DNA of 64,000 nucleotides from Nocardia terpenica (GCF_013186535.1 NZ_JABMCZ010000005.1:124001-188000), one strand, 5' to 3'; numbered from the stretch's first letter, positions 49,201-59,301 are shown. The notes: a model not told the origin generated them from the letters alone. Translations and numbers: made by a program.

Positions 49201-51348
49201 ATGAAAAGAAGACTATTCGTATGGGGCATAGGCACGAGACCGATCGGTGGATACCGAATCCGGTCTTTCGGGCGGCGCGGTCGAAAGGCCGTATCGCCCC
49301 TCGGCATCGGTGCGATAATCGTCAGCACACTGCTCTGCGCACCGCTGGTGACACCGGTTGCCGAGGGCGCACCGGAAGGTGGGTTCACCGGGATAGATGG
49401 TGGCGATCTCGCCCGGGCGTGGACCGCGGCCGTCGATGGCCCGCAGCCGTACGACGGCATCATCCCGGATCTGGCCGTTCCGATCACGATGAGCGATGGC
49501 ACAGTACTGAAGGCCGATATCCTGCGTCCATCCAAAAATGGCCACCCTGTCGAGGAAAAGACGCCGGTAATTCTGGTGACACAAGGCTACAGCAAACTCG
49601 TGATGAACCTCGCCCAGATATTGGTGAAGATTCCGGGTGTCGAACAGGTCCTCTTCCCATGGATTGCGTCGCTGAATTTTCCCGGTTCCGGCCTCGACGG
49701 CATCACCGACTTGACCCGCCAACTCGACTCCGGAGTCGTGCAAGCCATTATTCAAGACTGGGATCTGGTGAAAGCAGGCTATACCCTGGTCGAAGTCGAC
49801 ATACGAGGGCTGGGCACCTCGGAGGGGAAATGGCAGGTCTTCGGTGAGCGGGAACGCCAGGACAACAGGGAGCTGATCGATTGGATCACCCGGCAGCCGT
49901 GGAGCAACGGAAATGTCGGAACCATGGGCCTCTCGTTCACCGCGATAACGGCGCTGCAGGCCGCCGACCGGAACCCGCCGGGACTCGAGGCGGTCTTCGC
50001 CTACGAAGGAAGCGACGATATCGTCGACGACCTCCTCGCCCCGGGGGGCGGTATCGGGCTGGGGTTCCTGGCGTTCTGGCTGCTCACGGTCAACCTGTAC
50101 AAGATGGCGCCCGACGTCGAAGCGATCATCGCGGGACGATTCGATCCGGCGCAGGAATTGCAGTGGCTGAAGGACCGCCTGGCCGATCCGGCCACCAAAC
50201 TCGGCGTCGTGGCCAACGCCTGGACCGCCCTGTCAACCGGTCAGTTCACCCCGGAGACCAGAGCCGTCTTCGATCCCGACTCGGAATTCCGCCGCGGCCT
50301 GAAGGTCGATGTCACCAAGGTCACCACTCCCACGTTCATGGTGGGCTCCTGGTTCGACGAATTCGGAACCACCCCGACCGACACGTTCAACGCCATGCCA
50401 CTGCCTCCGGAACAGAAGAAACTCATCATGGGCGACGGATACCATATCGGCTCGGGCGTGGCGGGATTCGGCAAACCGGGCATGCCGCCACGGTTGGACG
50501 TGTTGCAACGGGCGTGGTTCGACAAGTGGCTCAAAGGGATTGACAACGGCATCGACCGATACAACCCGCTCACCTTCAAACAACAGGGCGGTAACTGGGG
50601 CGCCGCACCGCAGTTCCCGCGCAACGAGGTCACCTACCGGCGCGTCTACCTCGACGACACCCGCTCCGGCACCACGCAGACATCACTGTACGACGGCGGA
50701 TTATCCAGTGAACCAAGGCAATCCGACGTCAATGACCTCACCGTCTCGCCGGGCGTGCTCAGTTTCTGCTCCCGCGACACCGCCCGTATCTCGGCCGGAG
50801 GGTCCTCCATCATCGTTGCCTGCACGGAGGATTCCCGAATCTGGGAAGCCAACGGCCTCACCTTCACCGCCAACCCGGTCGCCGTCCCGACGACAATATC
50901 CGGGCCGATCAACCTGCACCTGAACACGGTTCACGAGGCACTCGACGGCTACTGGGTCGCCACGGTCAACGACGTCGCACCCGACGGGTGGTCCCGCGAG
51001 CTCGCGACCGGCCAACTGGTGAGCTCGCTGCGCCAAATAGATGAATCCAACAGCAAGAAATCACCGAACGGCGACTACACCGAACCCTCCTACTACATCG
51101 ATCTCAACCGGCGCCAGCAGACCGTCCCCGGCCAACCGGTAACCCTCGATATCGCGCTGACCCCCACCGAAGCCGTATTGCAACCCGGCCACCGGTTACG
51201 CGTGGACGTATACGCCAGCAACTTCCCGAGAGGTTTGCCAGTCCTACCGATGCTGATCGACTCGCAGCTCAAACCACAGCATCTCCGACTCGACCCCAAC
51301 GCCCCCAGCTGGGTGAACATCCCCCTCAGCGCGGACATTCCGAAATGA
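49201..51348 (+). CDS. CocE/NonD-family (X-Pro dipeptidyl-peptidase S15) secreted hydrolase
   Basis: A 715-residue exported hydrolase. A long signal region (basic GRRGRKAVSPLGIG, then AIIVSTLLCAPLVTPVAEGAP) is followed by an alpha/beta-hydrolase domain: nucleophile in GTMGLSFTAI, acid Asp in GSWFDEFG, His in GDGYHIGSG. The last 200 residues form the jelly-roll domain of S15/CocE enzymes (RLRVDVYASNFPRG). Substrates may be acyl-prolyl peptides or esters. ATG 49201 follows GAGGAAAGC; an ATG at 49138 overlapping the MFS stop is an alternative, so the two may be coupled. Confidence 0.88.
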   Translation: MKRRLFVWGIGTRPIGGYRIRSFGRRGRKAVSPLGIGAIIVSTLLCAPLVTPVAEGAPEGGFTGIDGGDLARAWTAAVDGPQPYDGIIPDLAVPITMSDGTVLKADILRPSKNGHPVEEKTPVILVTQGYSKLVMNLAQILVKIPGVEQVLFPWIASLNFPGSGLDGITDLTRQLDSGVVQAIIQDWDLVKAGYTLVEVDIRGLGTSEGKWQVFGERERQDNRELIDWITRQPWSNGNVGTMGLSFTAITALQAADRNPPGLEAVFAYEGSDDIVDDLLAPGGGIGLGFLAFWLLTVNLYKMAPDVEAIIAGRFDPAQELQWLKDRLADPATKLGVVANAWTALSTGQFTPETRAVFDPDSEFRRGLKVDVTKVTTPTFMVGSWFDEFGTTPTDTFNAMPLPPEQKKLIMGDGYHIGSGVAGFGKPGMPPRLDVLQRAWFDKWLKGIDNGIDRYNPLTFKQQGGNWGAAPQFPRNEVTYRRVYLDDTRSGTTQTSLYDGGLSSEPRQSDVNDLTVSPGVLSFCSRDTARISAGGSSIIVACTEDSRIWEANGLTFTANPVAVPTTISGPINLHLNTVHEALDGYWVATVNDVAPDGWSRELATGQLVSSLRQIDESNSKKSPNGDYTEPSYYIDLNRRQQTVPGQPVTLDIALTPTEAVLQPGHRLRVDVYASNFPRGLPVLPMLIDSQLKPQHLRLDPNAPSWVNIPLSADIPK

Positions 51349-51429
51349 TGCCCGCCGCAACGCCGGTCGAGCAATACTCTCGCACCGTTACACCTAAGAG
51401 ATTCGATTATGTCGCTAGGAGATTAGACT

Positions 51430-52350
51430 ATGTTGCTGGAGGAAGAGGATTTTGTGTCGCCCGGTCTGCGGCTCGGGCAACTCGTTGAAACGGTCATGGA
51501 CGGCTATGCGAGTCGGCCCGCTCTCGTGCAGCGCGCCATCGAGACAGCGATCGATGACTCGGGCCGCTGCAGCCGGCGCCTGCTGCAGCAGTTCAAAACC
51601 ATCGTTACCTATCGCGAATTGTGGCGGCGGGCGAGCGCCGTCGCGAGCGTGTGGCACCACGATTTCGCCTATCGGTTGCACCCCGGGGACGTCGTGACCG
51701 TGCTCGGCTCCACCAGCGTCGATTACACGACCGTCGACTTGGCGTGTGTCCGCCTCGGTCTGGTCTGCGTTCCGGTACCGACCGGCATCCCGCGACGCGA
51801 GCGGAACTCCATCCTGGCCGACACGGCACCACGCATCCTGGCCACCAGCCTGGAACAACTCGACGCCGCTGTCGAGAGCGTGCTGACCGGTGTGCCACTG
51901 CGGACATTGGTCGTGTTCGACCTGGACCTCGATAACGACGAACACAGGGCGGCAGTGGATTCCGCCCGCCGCCTGATCGGGATCGATACACCGGTGATCG
52001 TCGAGGATCTGCCCACTGTGCTCTCCCGGGGCGAGACGCTACGCACTGCTCCGCTGTTCGTACCCGATGTCGACGCGGACCCATTGGCGTTGCTGCTCTA
52101 CATCTCTGACGGCGCTGAAGCCCTGAAGATAACGAGATACACCGACCGGCGGATCGCCAAACTATGGCAAGCGATGGCCCGAAGACCGATTCCCGCTCTC
52201 GGTTCGCACTTCCCGCTGACGGCGGGCCTGTCCGAACAGGCCGTGCTGTTCAGGACACTGGCATGCGGCGGCACCACCTACTTCTCGGCCGACGGCCACC
52301 GTATCGAACGCGTCGACAACTACGACGAACGGCGCGCAGGATGGCTGTGA
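51430..52350 (+). CDS. Truncated carboxylic acid reductase-like adenylation domain
   Basis: A 306-residue protein similar to the N-terminal part of carboxylic acid reductases (about 1170 residues): PGLRLGQLVETVMDGYASRPALVQRA, TYRELW, GSTSVDYTTVDLACVRLGLVCVPV, LAALLLY-type core. The ATP-binding loop that should read YTSGSTGxPKG is degraded to YISDGAEALKITR (residues 224-236), and the protein stops soon after the ACGGTTYFS segment. The rest of the adenylation, carrier and reductase domains are missing, so reductase activity is impossible. It keeps a good AGGAG and an intact frame, hence a remnant or a repurposed binding protein. Confidence 0.75.
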   Translation: MLLEEEDFVSPGLRLGQLVETVMDGYASRPALVQRAIETAIDDSGRCSRRLLQQFKTIVTYRELWRRASAVASVWHHDFAYRLHPGDVVTVLGSTSVDYTTVDLACVRLGLVCVPVPTGIPRRERNSILADTAPRILATSLEQLDAAVESVLTGVPLRTLVVFDLDLDNDEHRAAVDSARRLIGIDTPVIVEDLPTVLSRGETLRTAPLFVPDVDADPLALLLYISDGAEALKITRYTDRRIAKLWQAMARRPIPALGSHFPLTAGLSEQAVLFRTLACGGTTYFSADGHRIERVDNYDERRAGWL

Positions 52351-52675
52351 ATACAGCTGGGGAACGGCTCGCACAACCACACAACCGACTCGAGGTCGCG
52401 CGCGAACCCACCGGCGAGGTCGATATTGCCAAGCGGGCGCGCGGTACTGTCCCGGCCGATGGCTGATCATCGCCCAAGCCTGGTGTTCCAAAACTGGACA
52501 CCGCTCGAGGCGGACTCGGGCAACTTTCGGGAAACTGTCGGCTCGTCGCGAGTTTACCGTTACATTGTGACTCACTTACATTTGCTCTCGGGGCCCCTGA
52601 TCGGTGTGGATTGCCCGGAAGTGGGAGACGTGCACTCGTGGGCATCGAGAAGGGGTGTCGGCCGAGGAGTGTTCG
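52351..52675. other. Intergenic region, no gene seen (325 bp)
   Basis: This lies between the CAR remnant and the GAF/Fis regulator gene. I see no CAR-like sequence in any frame, so the missing part of that gene was deleted rather than degraded in place. The 3' end supplies GAGGAG for the next gene. Confidence 0.55.
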
Positions 52676-54277
52676 ATGGGTATGGAGCAAACGCCGCTGC
52701 GGCCGGTGATCGCCGCATCGTGGCAGCGCGCTCGGGTGGCGGGCCTGGATCCCGGCATGCCGGTGCACAGCGCGGGTCTGGGCGAGGTCGACCCGGACAG
52801 CCGCCTGTTGCGGGCGGCCGCGCCCGTCCTCGACGAAATCGGTGCGGCACTGCGGGATACCGACTTCGTGACCGTCCTCGCCGATCGGGACCTGCGGCTG
52901 GTCGACCTGCGCAGCGGGGACACCGCCACCCGGAACCGGCTCGAACGTCTCGGGCTGATCGCGGGGCGTCGCCTGGAGGAGAACGTGATCGGCACGAACT
53001 CGCTGGCGACCGCGGTCGAGGTCGGCGCCGGGGTGGCGGTGCACGGTGGCGAGCACTATATCGAGGAACTCAAGCAATTCAGCTGCTACGGCCACCCGAT
53101 CGTGCACCCGGCCACGCGCCGCCTCGAGGGTGTCCTCGACATCACGTGCGCGGCGGCGGAATCGAGTCCGCTGCTGGCTCCGTTCATCCGGTCGGCCGTC
53201 TCCAGGATCGAGGAGCGCCTGGTTTCCGACACCCGAATCACCGAGAGACAGTTGCTGAGCGCGTTCCAGTCGACGCTGGTGCAGGACCGTGGCGCCGCCG
53301 TCGCGGCCGTCGGCGGTGACCTGTTCGTCGCCAACAATGCCGCGATCGACCTGCTCGAACCGGCCGATCATGCGGTATTGCGGGGGATCGCGGGGGCCTC
53401 GTCGCGAGTGGGCGACCGGATGTCTGTTCGGTTGAGCTCGGGGCGCGATGTGGGGACGGTGGTTCGGCAGGTCGCGGGCGGTGCGCTGTTCGTGTTCGAT
53501 CGGTCGCCGATCGCACCGCCCAGCGGCAACCGGCTCGCCGACGGTCATGTCGCCGTGTGTGGTGATTGCGGGTCCGGGCGAACCCGCACGGTCCGCGATC
53601 TCGTCGGCTCCGCCGCCCGGGTGGCATGGTTCGACGCCGCCGACAGCGCTCTTCCCCGGCACGCGGAGTGGCCCGCACAGGTGGCGGCCGGGCTGTCGAC
53701 CGCGGACGTCGTGGTCGTGGAGGCGATCCATCTGCTCACCGCCCCACTCGCCCGCGCACTCGCATCCGCGCTCGACACCAGCCGGGCGCGGGCGATCCTG
53801 ACCAGCTCCCACGCCGATCACCTCGATGTCGAGCAGTCGAGTCTGATCGCCCGCTGTGTGCACCGAATAGACCTGGCGCCCTTGCGATCTCGCCCGCAGG
53901 AAATCCCCGGCTTGGTTCTCGCGATGACGGCAGACCTCGGCGCGCCGCGCGAACTCCGCTGGACCGCGGCGGCATTGGAGACCCTCGCGGGCCAGCCCCT
54001 GCCGGGAAACCTCACCGAACTGCGGGCTGTCGTCCGCCACGTGGTGAATACCCGGCGCGTCGGTGATGTGACCGTACGTGACCTACCGGAGCGCTATCGC
54101 AGCCGCGCACAGAAACTCACCCCGATCGAACGCGCCGAACACGACGCCATCGTCGACGCGCTGCATGCGGCAGGGGGAAACAAGCTCATGGCCGCCGCTC
54201 GCCTGGGCATCAGCCGAACCACGTTGTATCGGTCCATCCGCCGCTACGGCATTGTGCCGCCGGTGTCCACAAAGTGA
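52676..54277 (+). CDS. GAF-domain regulator with Fis-type HTH (AcoR-like)
   Basis: A 533-residue regulator of the acetoin/alcohol-dehydrogenase-operon activator type: PVIAASWQRARVAGLDPG at the N-terminus, a GAF sensor (about 60-190, with RRLEENVIGTNSLATAV), a degenerate AAA+ domain (about 280-450) and a C-terminal Fis HTH (DALHAAGGNKLMAAARLGISRTTLYRSIRRYGI). The Walker A Lys is Arg (GDCGSGRTRTV), and no GAFTGA loop is seen, so it probably does not remodel sigma-54. ATG 52676 follows GAGGAG at six bases. It likely activates the oxidation block downstream. Confidence 0.9.
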   Translation: MGMEQTPLRPVIAASWQRARVAGLDPGMPVHSAGLGEVDPDSRLLRAAAPVLDEIGAALRDTDFVTVLADRDLRLVDLRSGDTATRNRLERLGLIAGRRLEENVIGTNSLATAVEVGAGVAVHGGEHYIEELKQFSCYGHPIVHPATRRLEGVLDITCAAAESSPLLAPFIRSAVSRIEERLVSDTRITERQLLSAFQSTLVQDRGAAVAAVGGDLFVANNAAIDLLEPADHAVLRGIAGASSRVGDRMSVRLSSGRDVGTVVRQVAGGALFVFDRSPIAPPSGNRLADGHVAVCGDCGSGRTRTVRDLVGSAARVAWFDAADSALPRHAEWPAQVAAGLSTADVVVVEAIHLLTAPLARALASALDTSRARAILTSSHADHLDVEQSSLIARCVHRIDLAPLRSRPQEIPGLVLAMTADLGAPRELRWTAAALETLAGQPLPGNLTELRAVVRHVVNTRRVGDVTVRDLPERYRSRAQKLTPIERAEHDAIVDALHAAGGNKLMAAARLGISRTTLYRSIRRYGIVPPVSTK

Positions 54278-54349
54278 ACACGGCACCGGCTCGAGGATAT
54301 GACACGCTTTCCGGTGCGGGCGCCGACAATTCGAGTTCGAGGAGCGACC

Positions 54350-54655
54350 ATGTACCGATTGACTGTGCTGTATCCCCCTCCGGTGGATCCCGATCACTTC
54401 AGAACCTACTACGAAGAGAAACATCTGCCACTGGCTCGTCGCCTGCCGAATTTGCGCGCCATGACCTATAGCCTGGCGGTGACCGGCCTCGCCCGGGAGA
54501 GTCCCTATTTCGCGATCTGGGCGGCTGATTTCGAGTCGGCGGAGGTGATGCAAGAAGCGCTGGACTCCGCTGTCGGTAGGCAACTGACCGCCGATGTTCC
54601 GAACTATGCGACGGGCGGGGCCCTCATCCTGCATTATCCGCTACACAACGACTGA
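54350..54655 (+). CDS. EthD family protein
   Basis: A 101-residue EthD-type ferredoxin-like protein (YRLTVLYPPPVDPDHFRTYYEEKHLPLARRLP... opening strand and PHF/YYEEKH motif). EthD proteins occur with oxidative catabolic enzymes of ethers, ketides or sterols. GAGGAGCGACC precedes ATG 54350. It opens the block that continues to 60828. Confidence 0.88.
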   Translation: MYRLTVLYPPPVDPDHFRTYYEEKHLPLARRLPNLRAMTYSLAVTGLARESPYFAIWAADFESAEVMQEALDSAVGRQLTADVPNYATGGALILHYPLHND

Positions 54656-54756
54656 TGGTTGCGGGGCGGGACCGGTGTCCATATTCGTTACAGCCGCTGT
54701 TCCGCGTCCGAATGTAGCTTTGCCCCATTCGAAATACCTCAGTATTGGAGTAGCGC

Positions 54757-55968
54757 ATGATCTGGCGAATCAACGATGCAGGCCAGGTTCCGACAGAGCC
54801 GCGGGCGCGATCGCGTGTGGGCATCCTCGCAGCGCTGTTTCTGACAGCGACGGCGCTGTCAGTACCGGCGCCCGCCGGTGCGGCACCGGACCTGCGGAAC
54901 TGGGAACCGACCAGCTATGACACGAATCCCGACGACTACCCCGTGCGTGTCGCCACCCCGGACGATTCCGGATTGGAAAAGAACGAGTTCGGCGACATCG
55001 GGATATCGTGGTGGTGGCTGAAGGATCCGCAGAATCCACAGCGGATGATCGTTCTGCTGGAGGGCGAGCCATTCTGGGGTGCGCGGGCGGTCGGCAAGGG
55101 CGGCCCGGTCGTATGGGGAATCGCGCAGTTGTCCTACGACCAACAGCCGCAGTTTCCGTTCATGAACGGAATACTCTCGTTCAAGGATGGTCTGCCGGTT
55201 TCGGGGTGGCCGGATGTCGCGGTCGCCGATGGCAAACCCGGGCTCCGCAGCCCGAATCTGAATTTCGACTACGACGCGGCGGCGAACAGCTGGAGTGTCA
55301 AGGCCGACTCGCCGGTGTCGAGTGCCGCGTTCACGGTGACCCAGCCGGTCGCGGGACCACACGGCCTGATCAAGGTGGGCGGCGATCCCGGCACCGATTC
55401 CCTGATGGACGAAATCGTGCTCAACAGCCGCGCCAATGGCTACATAAATCTGAACGGCCGTCGAATCGACATCACCGGATGGCGGGCAGGGTACTGGCGG
55501 ATGCGGATGATCAGCAGCGTCGCGGACAGCGTGCTGAGCCCCACGAAGTCCTGGGGAGGCTGGGAATATGCGCCGGTCATGGAACCCGACGGCGGGGCGA
55601 GTGAATTCTACGGAATCATGAACAACGACGGCCGGTATTCGGGGCCGCTGATCGATGCCCGACCGTCCGGGACGCGAATCTGTTCGAAAACAACTCTGGA
55701 GTTCGGCGACTACCGGGAGGGCAGGCCGATCGCCGGACAACTGACGCCGCCGTTCACACCGCATACCATCCCGTCGCGGATCACGGTGAAATGCGCGCCC
55801 GGTCAGCCGGTGCAGATGGAGAAGACTTTCTATCCGGACTCCACCGACTACGTGTCCGGCGGCCTGCTGGATGGAACGGAAATGCCCGTTCATACCGTTC
55901 CGGGGTCGTTCGGCACCTATGAGCACTTCCGATGGGGTTATTACAAACTGAAGCTGCAGGGGAAATGA
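54757..55968 (+). CDS. Secreted protein of unknown function, 403 residues
   Basis: It has a signal peptide (RVGILAALFLTATALSVPAPAGAAP). The mature part is beta-rich with many Trp and Gly (ISWWWLKDPQNPQRM, SWGGWEYAPVMEPDGG, HFRWGYYKLKLQGK), perhaps a lipocalin- or hydroxyneurosporene-dehydrogenase-like fold; I do not recognise a family. GGAGTAGCGC precedes ATG 54757. The stop is one base before the start of the Tat flavoprotein gene, so the two may act together outside the membrane. Confidence 0.8.
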   Translation: MIWRINDAGQVPTEPRARSRVGILAALFLTATALSVPAPAGAAPDLRNWEPTSYDTNPDDYPVRVATPDDSGLEKNEFGDIGISWWWLKDPQNPQRMIVLLEGEPFWGARAVGKGGPVVWGIAQLSYDQQPQFPFMNGILSFKDGLPVSGWPDVAVADGKPGLRSPNLNFDYDAAANSWSVKADSPVSSAAFTVTQPVAGPHGLIKVGGDPGTDSLMDEIVLNSRANGYINLNGRRIDITGWRAGYWRMRMISSVADSVLSPTKSWGGWEYAPVMEPDGGASEFYGIMNNDGRYSGPLIDARPSGTRICSKTTLEFGDYREGRPIAGQLTPPFTPHTIPSRITVKCAPGQPVQMEKTFYPDSTDYVSGGLLDGTEMPVHTVPGSFGTYEHFRWGYYKLKLQGK

Positions 55969-55969
55969 C

Positions 55970-57820
55970 GTGCACGACGATCGAAAGACGGTGGCGACCC
56001 GTCGCCAGGTGCTGACCGGGATCGCCGCGGCCGCGACCCTGGGTCCGGTGTCGGCGCTGCTGGGACCCGGGCGGTCGGCGGCGGATCCGGCCCGGGGGCG
56101 GCGCGTGGCGGTGTTCGGTGGCGGGCCGGGCGGAATGGCCGCGGCGCACGAGCTGGCGGAACGGGGATTTCGGGTCACGCTCTACGACAAGAACGAGCGA
56201 CTCGGCGGCATGGTCCGCGCCTACACGCATCCGCTGGGCACCTCCCCCAATCCATTCGAGATGAGTGCCGAGCACTTCGTCCTACCCGGCTACGCGATCG
56301 TGCCCGACACCCTGAAACGGATACCCGACGGACAGGGCACCGTATTCGACCACCTGGCCGCGATTCCGAAGAATCCGAACATCCCAGCGGGAAACCAGGG
56401 CCAGCGAGCCCCGTTGACCGTGGGCTACACCCGGATGACGGTGCCGCTGCCGCTGACTCCGGCCGCATTTGCCACCATGCCGATCGAGAAGTATCCCGAG
56501 TATTTCGCGCAGGCGATTTCCCAGCTCGGAAATTATCCGCCCACCGATATGGCGCTGCTGGCCAGCAAGTTCGCCGCCTGGGTGACCTCGGGACCGAATC
56601 GATGCGCAGGCCAGCTCGACAGCATGACCCTGCGGGAGTTCTTCCGCACCGACCGGATGTCACCGAACGGCGCCTGGCTACCGTGGGCCATCGAGCACAG
56701 CCTCGGCAGCGACGCCAAGGACCAGGGCGGGTCGGCGAACGCCCTCAAGAGCTTCTTCGTCGATCCGTTGTTTCGGCTGGCCGAGGGCAGGCCCGGCTAC
56801 TATTGGGGCCTCAATACGCAAGCGTCGTCGATGATTCCGGCGGGCCTCTGTTTCGACGGCCCGGAAACCGAGGTGTGGTTCGATCCGTGGGCCCGCTACC
56901 TGGAATCCCACGGCGCGTCGTTTCACCTCGGCCACACGCTGACCCGGTTGAATCTCGACCAGGGGCGGATCACCAGCGCCACCGTGCGGGACCCGGCCGG
57001 GCGCACGATCACCGTGGACGCCGACTATTTCGTTGTCGCGATACCGGGCGACCGGATGCAGAACGTGTTCACCCCCGACCTGCTCGCCGCCGACGACGGG
57101 CTCCGGGACGCATGGAATGTGGTGCCCGCATACGAGACCGGATTCCAGTTGTTCTTCCGTGAGCTCGACATCACCGCGGGTTTCATCGCACCCGAGGACG
57201 GGTGGTATCTGTTCCTCGGCGGTATGAACGCCCTCTGGCAGCGGGACCTGCGCCAGTACGGATCCGGCCAGGCGGGCGCCGCCCTGGATATCGAGATCTT
57301 CTCCACCTCCCTGTTCTCCGTGCCCGGACTCCTCTACGGCAAACCACTGCTGCAATTGACCCGCGAGCAGACCATCGACGAACTGAGGGAATACCTCAGC
57401 CGCTACGCGGGCATGAGGGATGCCTTCCGTCCGGGCAACTTCGTGGGCTGGACGCCACATACGACGCTGAACTGGACCGACACCGGATGGACGGTCACCG
57501 ACACCCGAGCCGGAGACGCGCTCGGAAACGCCGGGCGTCGACCCAGACCCGATCCCATCCGGAAAATCCCGAACCTGTTCCTCGCCGGTGGCGCCGTCCG
57601 CAATTCGACCTCGGTCGATTCTCAGGAGTCTGCGATGGAGACTGCCCGCAGGGCCGTCAACGGCATTCTCGACCAGTCCGGCGCCCGCGAGGACCGCTGC
57701 TGGCTACCGGACTACTCGCCGCCGAAACTCCTCGAGGGAATACGCGCCGACGACGACCGCCGATACGCCGCCGGCCTGCCCAACCTCTTCGACGCCATCG
57801 CCCCCGCCCCCGGGGCATAA
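55970..57820 (+). CDS. Tat-exported FAD-dependent amine-oxidase-fold oxidoreductase
   Basis: A 616-residue flavoprotein. The N-terminal ATRRQVLTGIAAAATLG is a twin-arginine signal (Arg11-Arg12), so it folds with FAD in the cytoplasm and is exported. FAD binding uses VAVFGGGPGGMAAAHELA and YDKNERLGGMVRAY; the C-terminal NLFLAGGAVRNSTSVDSQESAMETARRAVNGI closes the site. The middle resembles carotenoid/hydroxysqualene-type desaturases. GTG 55970 follows AGGGGAAATGAC. It is coupled to the secreted protein upstream; substrate probably a lipid or isoprenoid. Confidence 0.88.
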   Translation: MHDDRKTVATRRQVLTGIAAAATLGPVSALLGPGRSAADPARGRRVAVFGGGPGGMAAAHELAERGFRVTLYDKNERLGGMVRAYTHPLGTSPNPFEMSAEHFVLPGYAIVPDTLKRIPDGQGTVFDHLAAIPKNPNIPAGNQGQRAPLTVGYTRMTVPLPLTPAAFATMPIEKYPEYFAQAISQLGNYPPTDMALLASKFAAWVTSGPNRCAGQLDSMTLREFFRTDRMSPNGAWLPWAIEHSLGSDAKDQGGSANALKSFFVDPLFRLAEGRPGYYWGLNTQASSMIPAGLCFDGPETEVWFDPWARYLESHGASFHLGHTLTRLNLDQGRITSATVRDPAGRTITVDADYFVVAIPGDRMQNVFTPDLLAADDGLRDAWNVVPAYETGFQLFFRELDITAGFIAPEDGWYLFLGGMNALWQRDLRQYGSGQAGAALDIEIFSTSLFSVPGLLYGKPLLQLTREQTIDELREYLSRYAGMRDAFRPGNFVGWTPHTTLNWTDTGWTVTDTRAGDALGNAGRRPRPDPIRKIPNLFLAGGAVRNSTSVDSQESAMETARRAVNGILDQSGAREDRCWLPDYSPPKLLEGIRADDDRRYAAGLPNLFDAIAPAPGA

Positions 57821-57849
57821 ATCCGTTACGAATTCATCAGGAGGGTTCC

Positions 57850-59301
57850 ATGACCGCAATCGAGACCGTCTCGGAGCACCCGCGGTTGTTCATCGGCGGT
57901 CGGTGGACCGATCCGATCGATGCCACGACCGCCGACATCGTCAATCCCGCGACCGAGGAGAAGATCGCCGAGGTGGCCGTGGCCGGTGTGCGGGACGCGG
58001 AGGTGGCCGTCGCCGCGGCGCGCACGGCGTTCGACGATCCGGACGGCTGGTCGGAGTGGGAGCCCGTGCGTCGCGCCGCGGCGCTGGAGCGGCTGGCCGA
58101 GGCGTTCGAGAACCGTGCCGGAGAGATCGCGGCGGCCGTCGCCCGGCAGAACGGTATGCCCATCACCTTGGCGAATGTCCTGGAGGCGAATTTCCCGCCG
58201 CTGCTGCTGCGATACTATTCCGATCTGATTCGGACCACACCGACTTCGGTTGTGCGCGCGGGGCTGCTGGGCGGCCGGGTCGAGGTCCGGCAGCTACCAC
58301 TCGGCGCGGTCACGGCCATCGTCCCGTGGAACTACCCGCAGACACTGGCGGCGATGAAATACGCTCCCGCGCTCGCGGCCGGATGCAGCGTGGTGGTCAA
58401 ACCGGCGCCGCAGACGGTGCTGGACTCCATCATTCTGGCCGAATGCCTCGATGCGGCAGGCATTCCGGACGGCGTTGTCAATATCGTGCCCGGCGGCCCA
58501 GTCGTCGGCCGGTACCTGGTGTCGCATCCCGATGTCGGCAAGGTGGCGTTCACCGGATCCACCGCGGTGGGGCGCGAGATCGCACGGACGTGCGGTGACC
58601 TGTTGCGCCCGGTCACCCTGGAGCTGGGCGGGAAGTCGGCGGCGATCGTGCTGGACGACGCACAGCTCCAGGATTCGATCGAATCCCTGTTCGGCGCAAT
58701 ATTTTTGAACAACGGGCAGACCTGCTTTCTCAGCTCGCGCATCCTGGCGCCGCGGCGGCGCTACGACGAAATCGTCGACCTGATCGCCGGTTTGGCGACC
58801 GGTGCGTCGATCGGTGACCCACTGGATCCGGGAACCATGATCGGGCCGATGGTCACCGCCGAGCAGCGCGCTCGGGTCGAAAGCTATATAGCGGCCGGGA
58901 AGGCATCGGGTGGGCGCCTGGTCGCCGGTGGCGGCCGACCCGATCGCGCCGGATTCTTCGTCCACCCCACCGTGTTCGCCGACGTCGACAACGGTCACGC
59001 CATTGCCCGGGAGGAGATCTTCGGGCCGGTGCTCGTGGTGATTCCGTACGAGGACGAAGACAATGCCATCCGGATCGCCAACGATTCCGAGTACGGCCTG
59101 GGTGGCACCGTGTGGTCCGCCGACGCCGACCACGCCGCGGCCGTTGCCCGCCGCGTGCGGACCGGCACGATCGGCATCAACGGCTACACCCCGGATCCGG
59201 CCGGGCCGTTCGGCGGCTTCAAACACAGCGGGGTCGGACGGGAGTTCTCGGCCGAGGGCTTCGCGAATTATGTTCAGCACCAGACCATCTACCTGGGCTG
59301 A
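57850..59301 (+). CDS. Aldehyde dehydrogenase
   Basis: A 483-residue NAD(P)-dependent aldehyde dehydrogenase with Asn in IVPWNYPQ, Glu in LELGGKSAAIV and Cys in NNGQTCFLSSR. It is an intact paralogue of the frameshifted gene at 31318. CAGGAGGG precedes ATG 57850. In context it would oxidise an aldehyde produced by the flavoprotein before CoA activation by the next gene. Confidence 0.92.
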   Translation: MTAIETVSEHPRLFIGGRWTDPIDATTADIVNPATEEKIAEVAVAGVRDAEVAVAAARTAFDDPDGWSEWEPVRRAAALERLAEAFENRAGEIAAAVARQNGMPITLANVLEANFPPLLLRYYSDLIRTTPTSVVRAGLLGGRVEVRQLPLGAVTAIVPWNYPQTLAAMKYAPALAAGCSVVVKPAPQTVLDSIILAECLDAAGIPDGVVNIVPGGPVVGRYLVSHPDVGKVAFTGSTAVGREIARTCGDLLRPVTLELGGKSAAIVLDDAQLQDSIESLFGAIFLNNGQTCFLSSRILAPRRRYDEIVDLIAGLATGASIGDPLDPGTMIGPMVTAEQRARVESYIAAGKASGGRLVAGGGRPDRAGFFVHPTVFADVDNGHAIAREEIFGPVLVVIPYEDEDNAIRIANDSEYGLGGTVWSADADHAAAVARRVRTGTIGINGYTPDPAGPFGGFKHSGVGREFSAEGFANYVQHQTIYLG

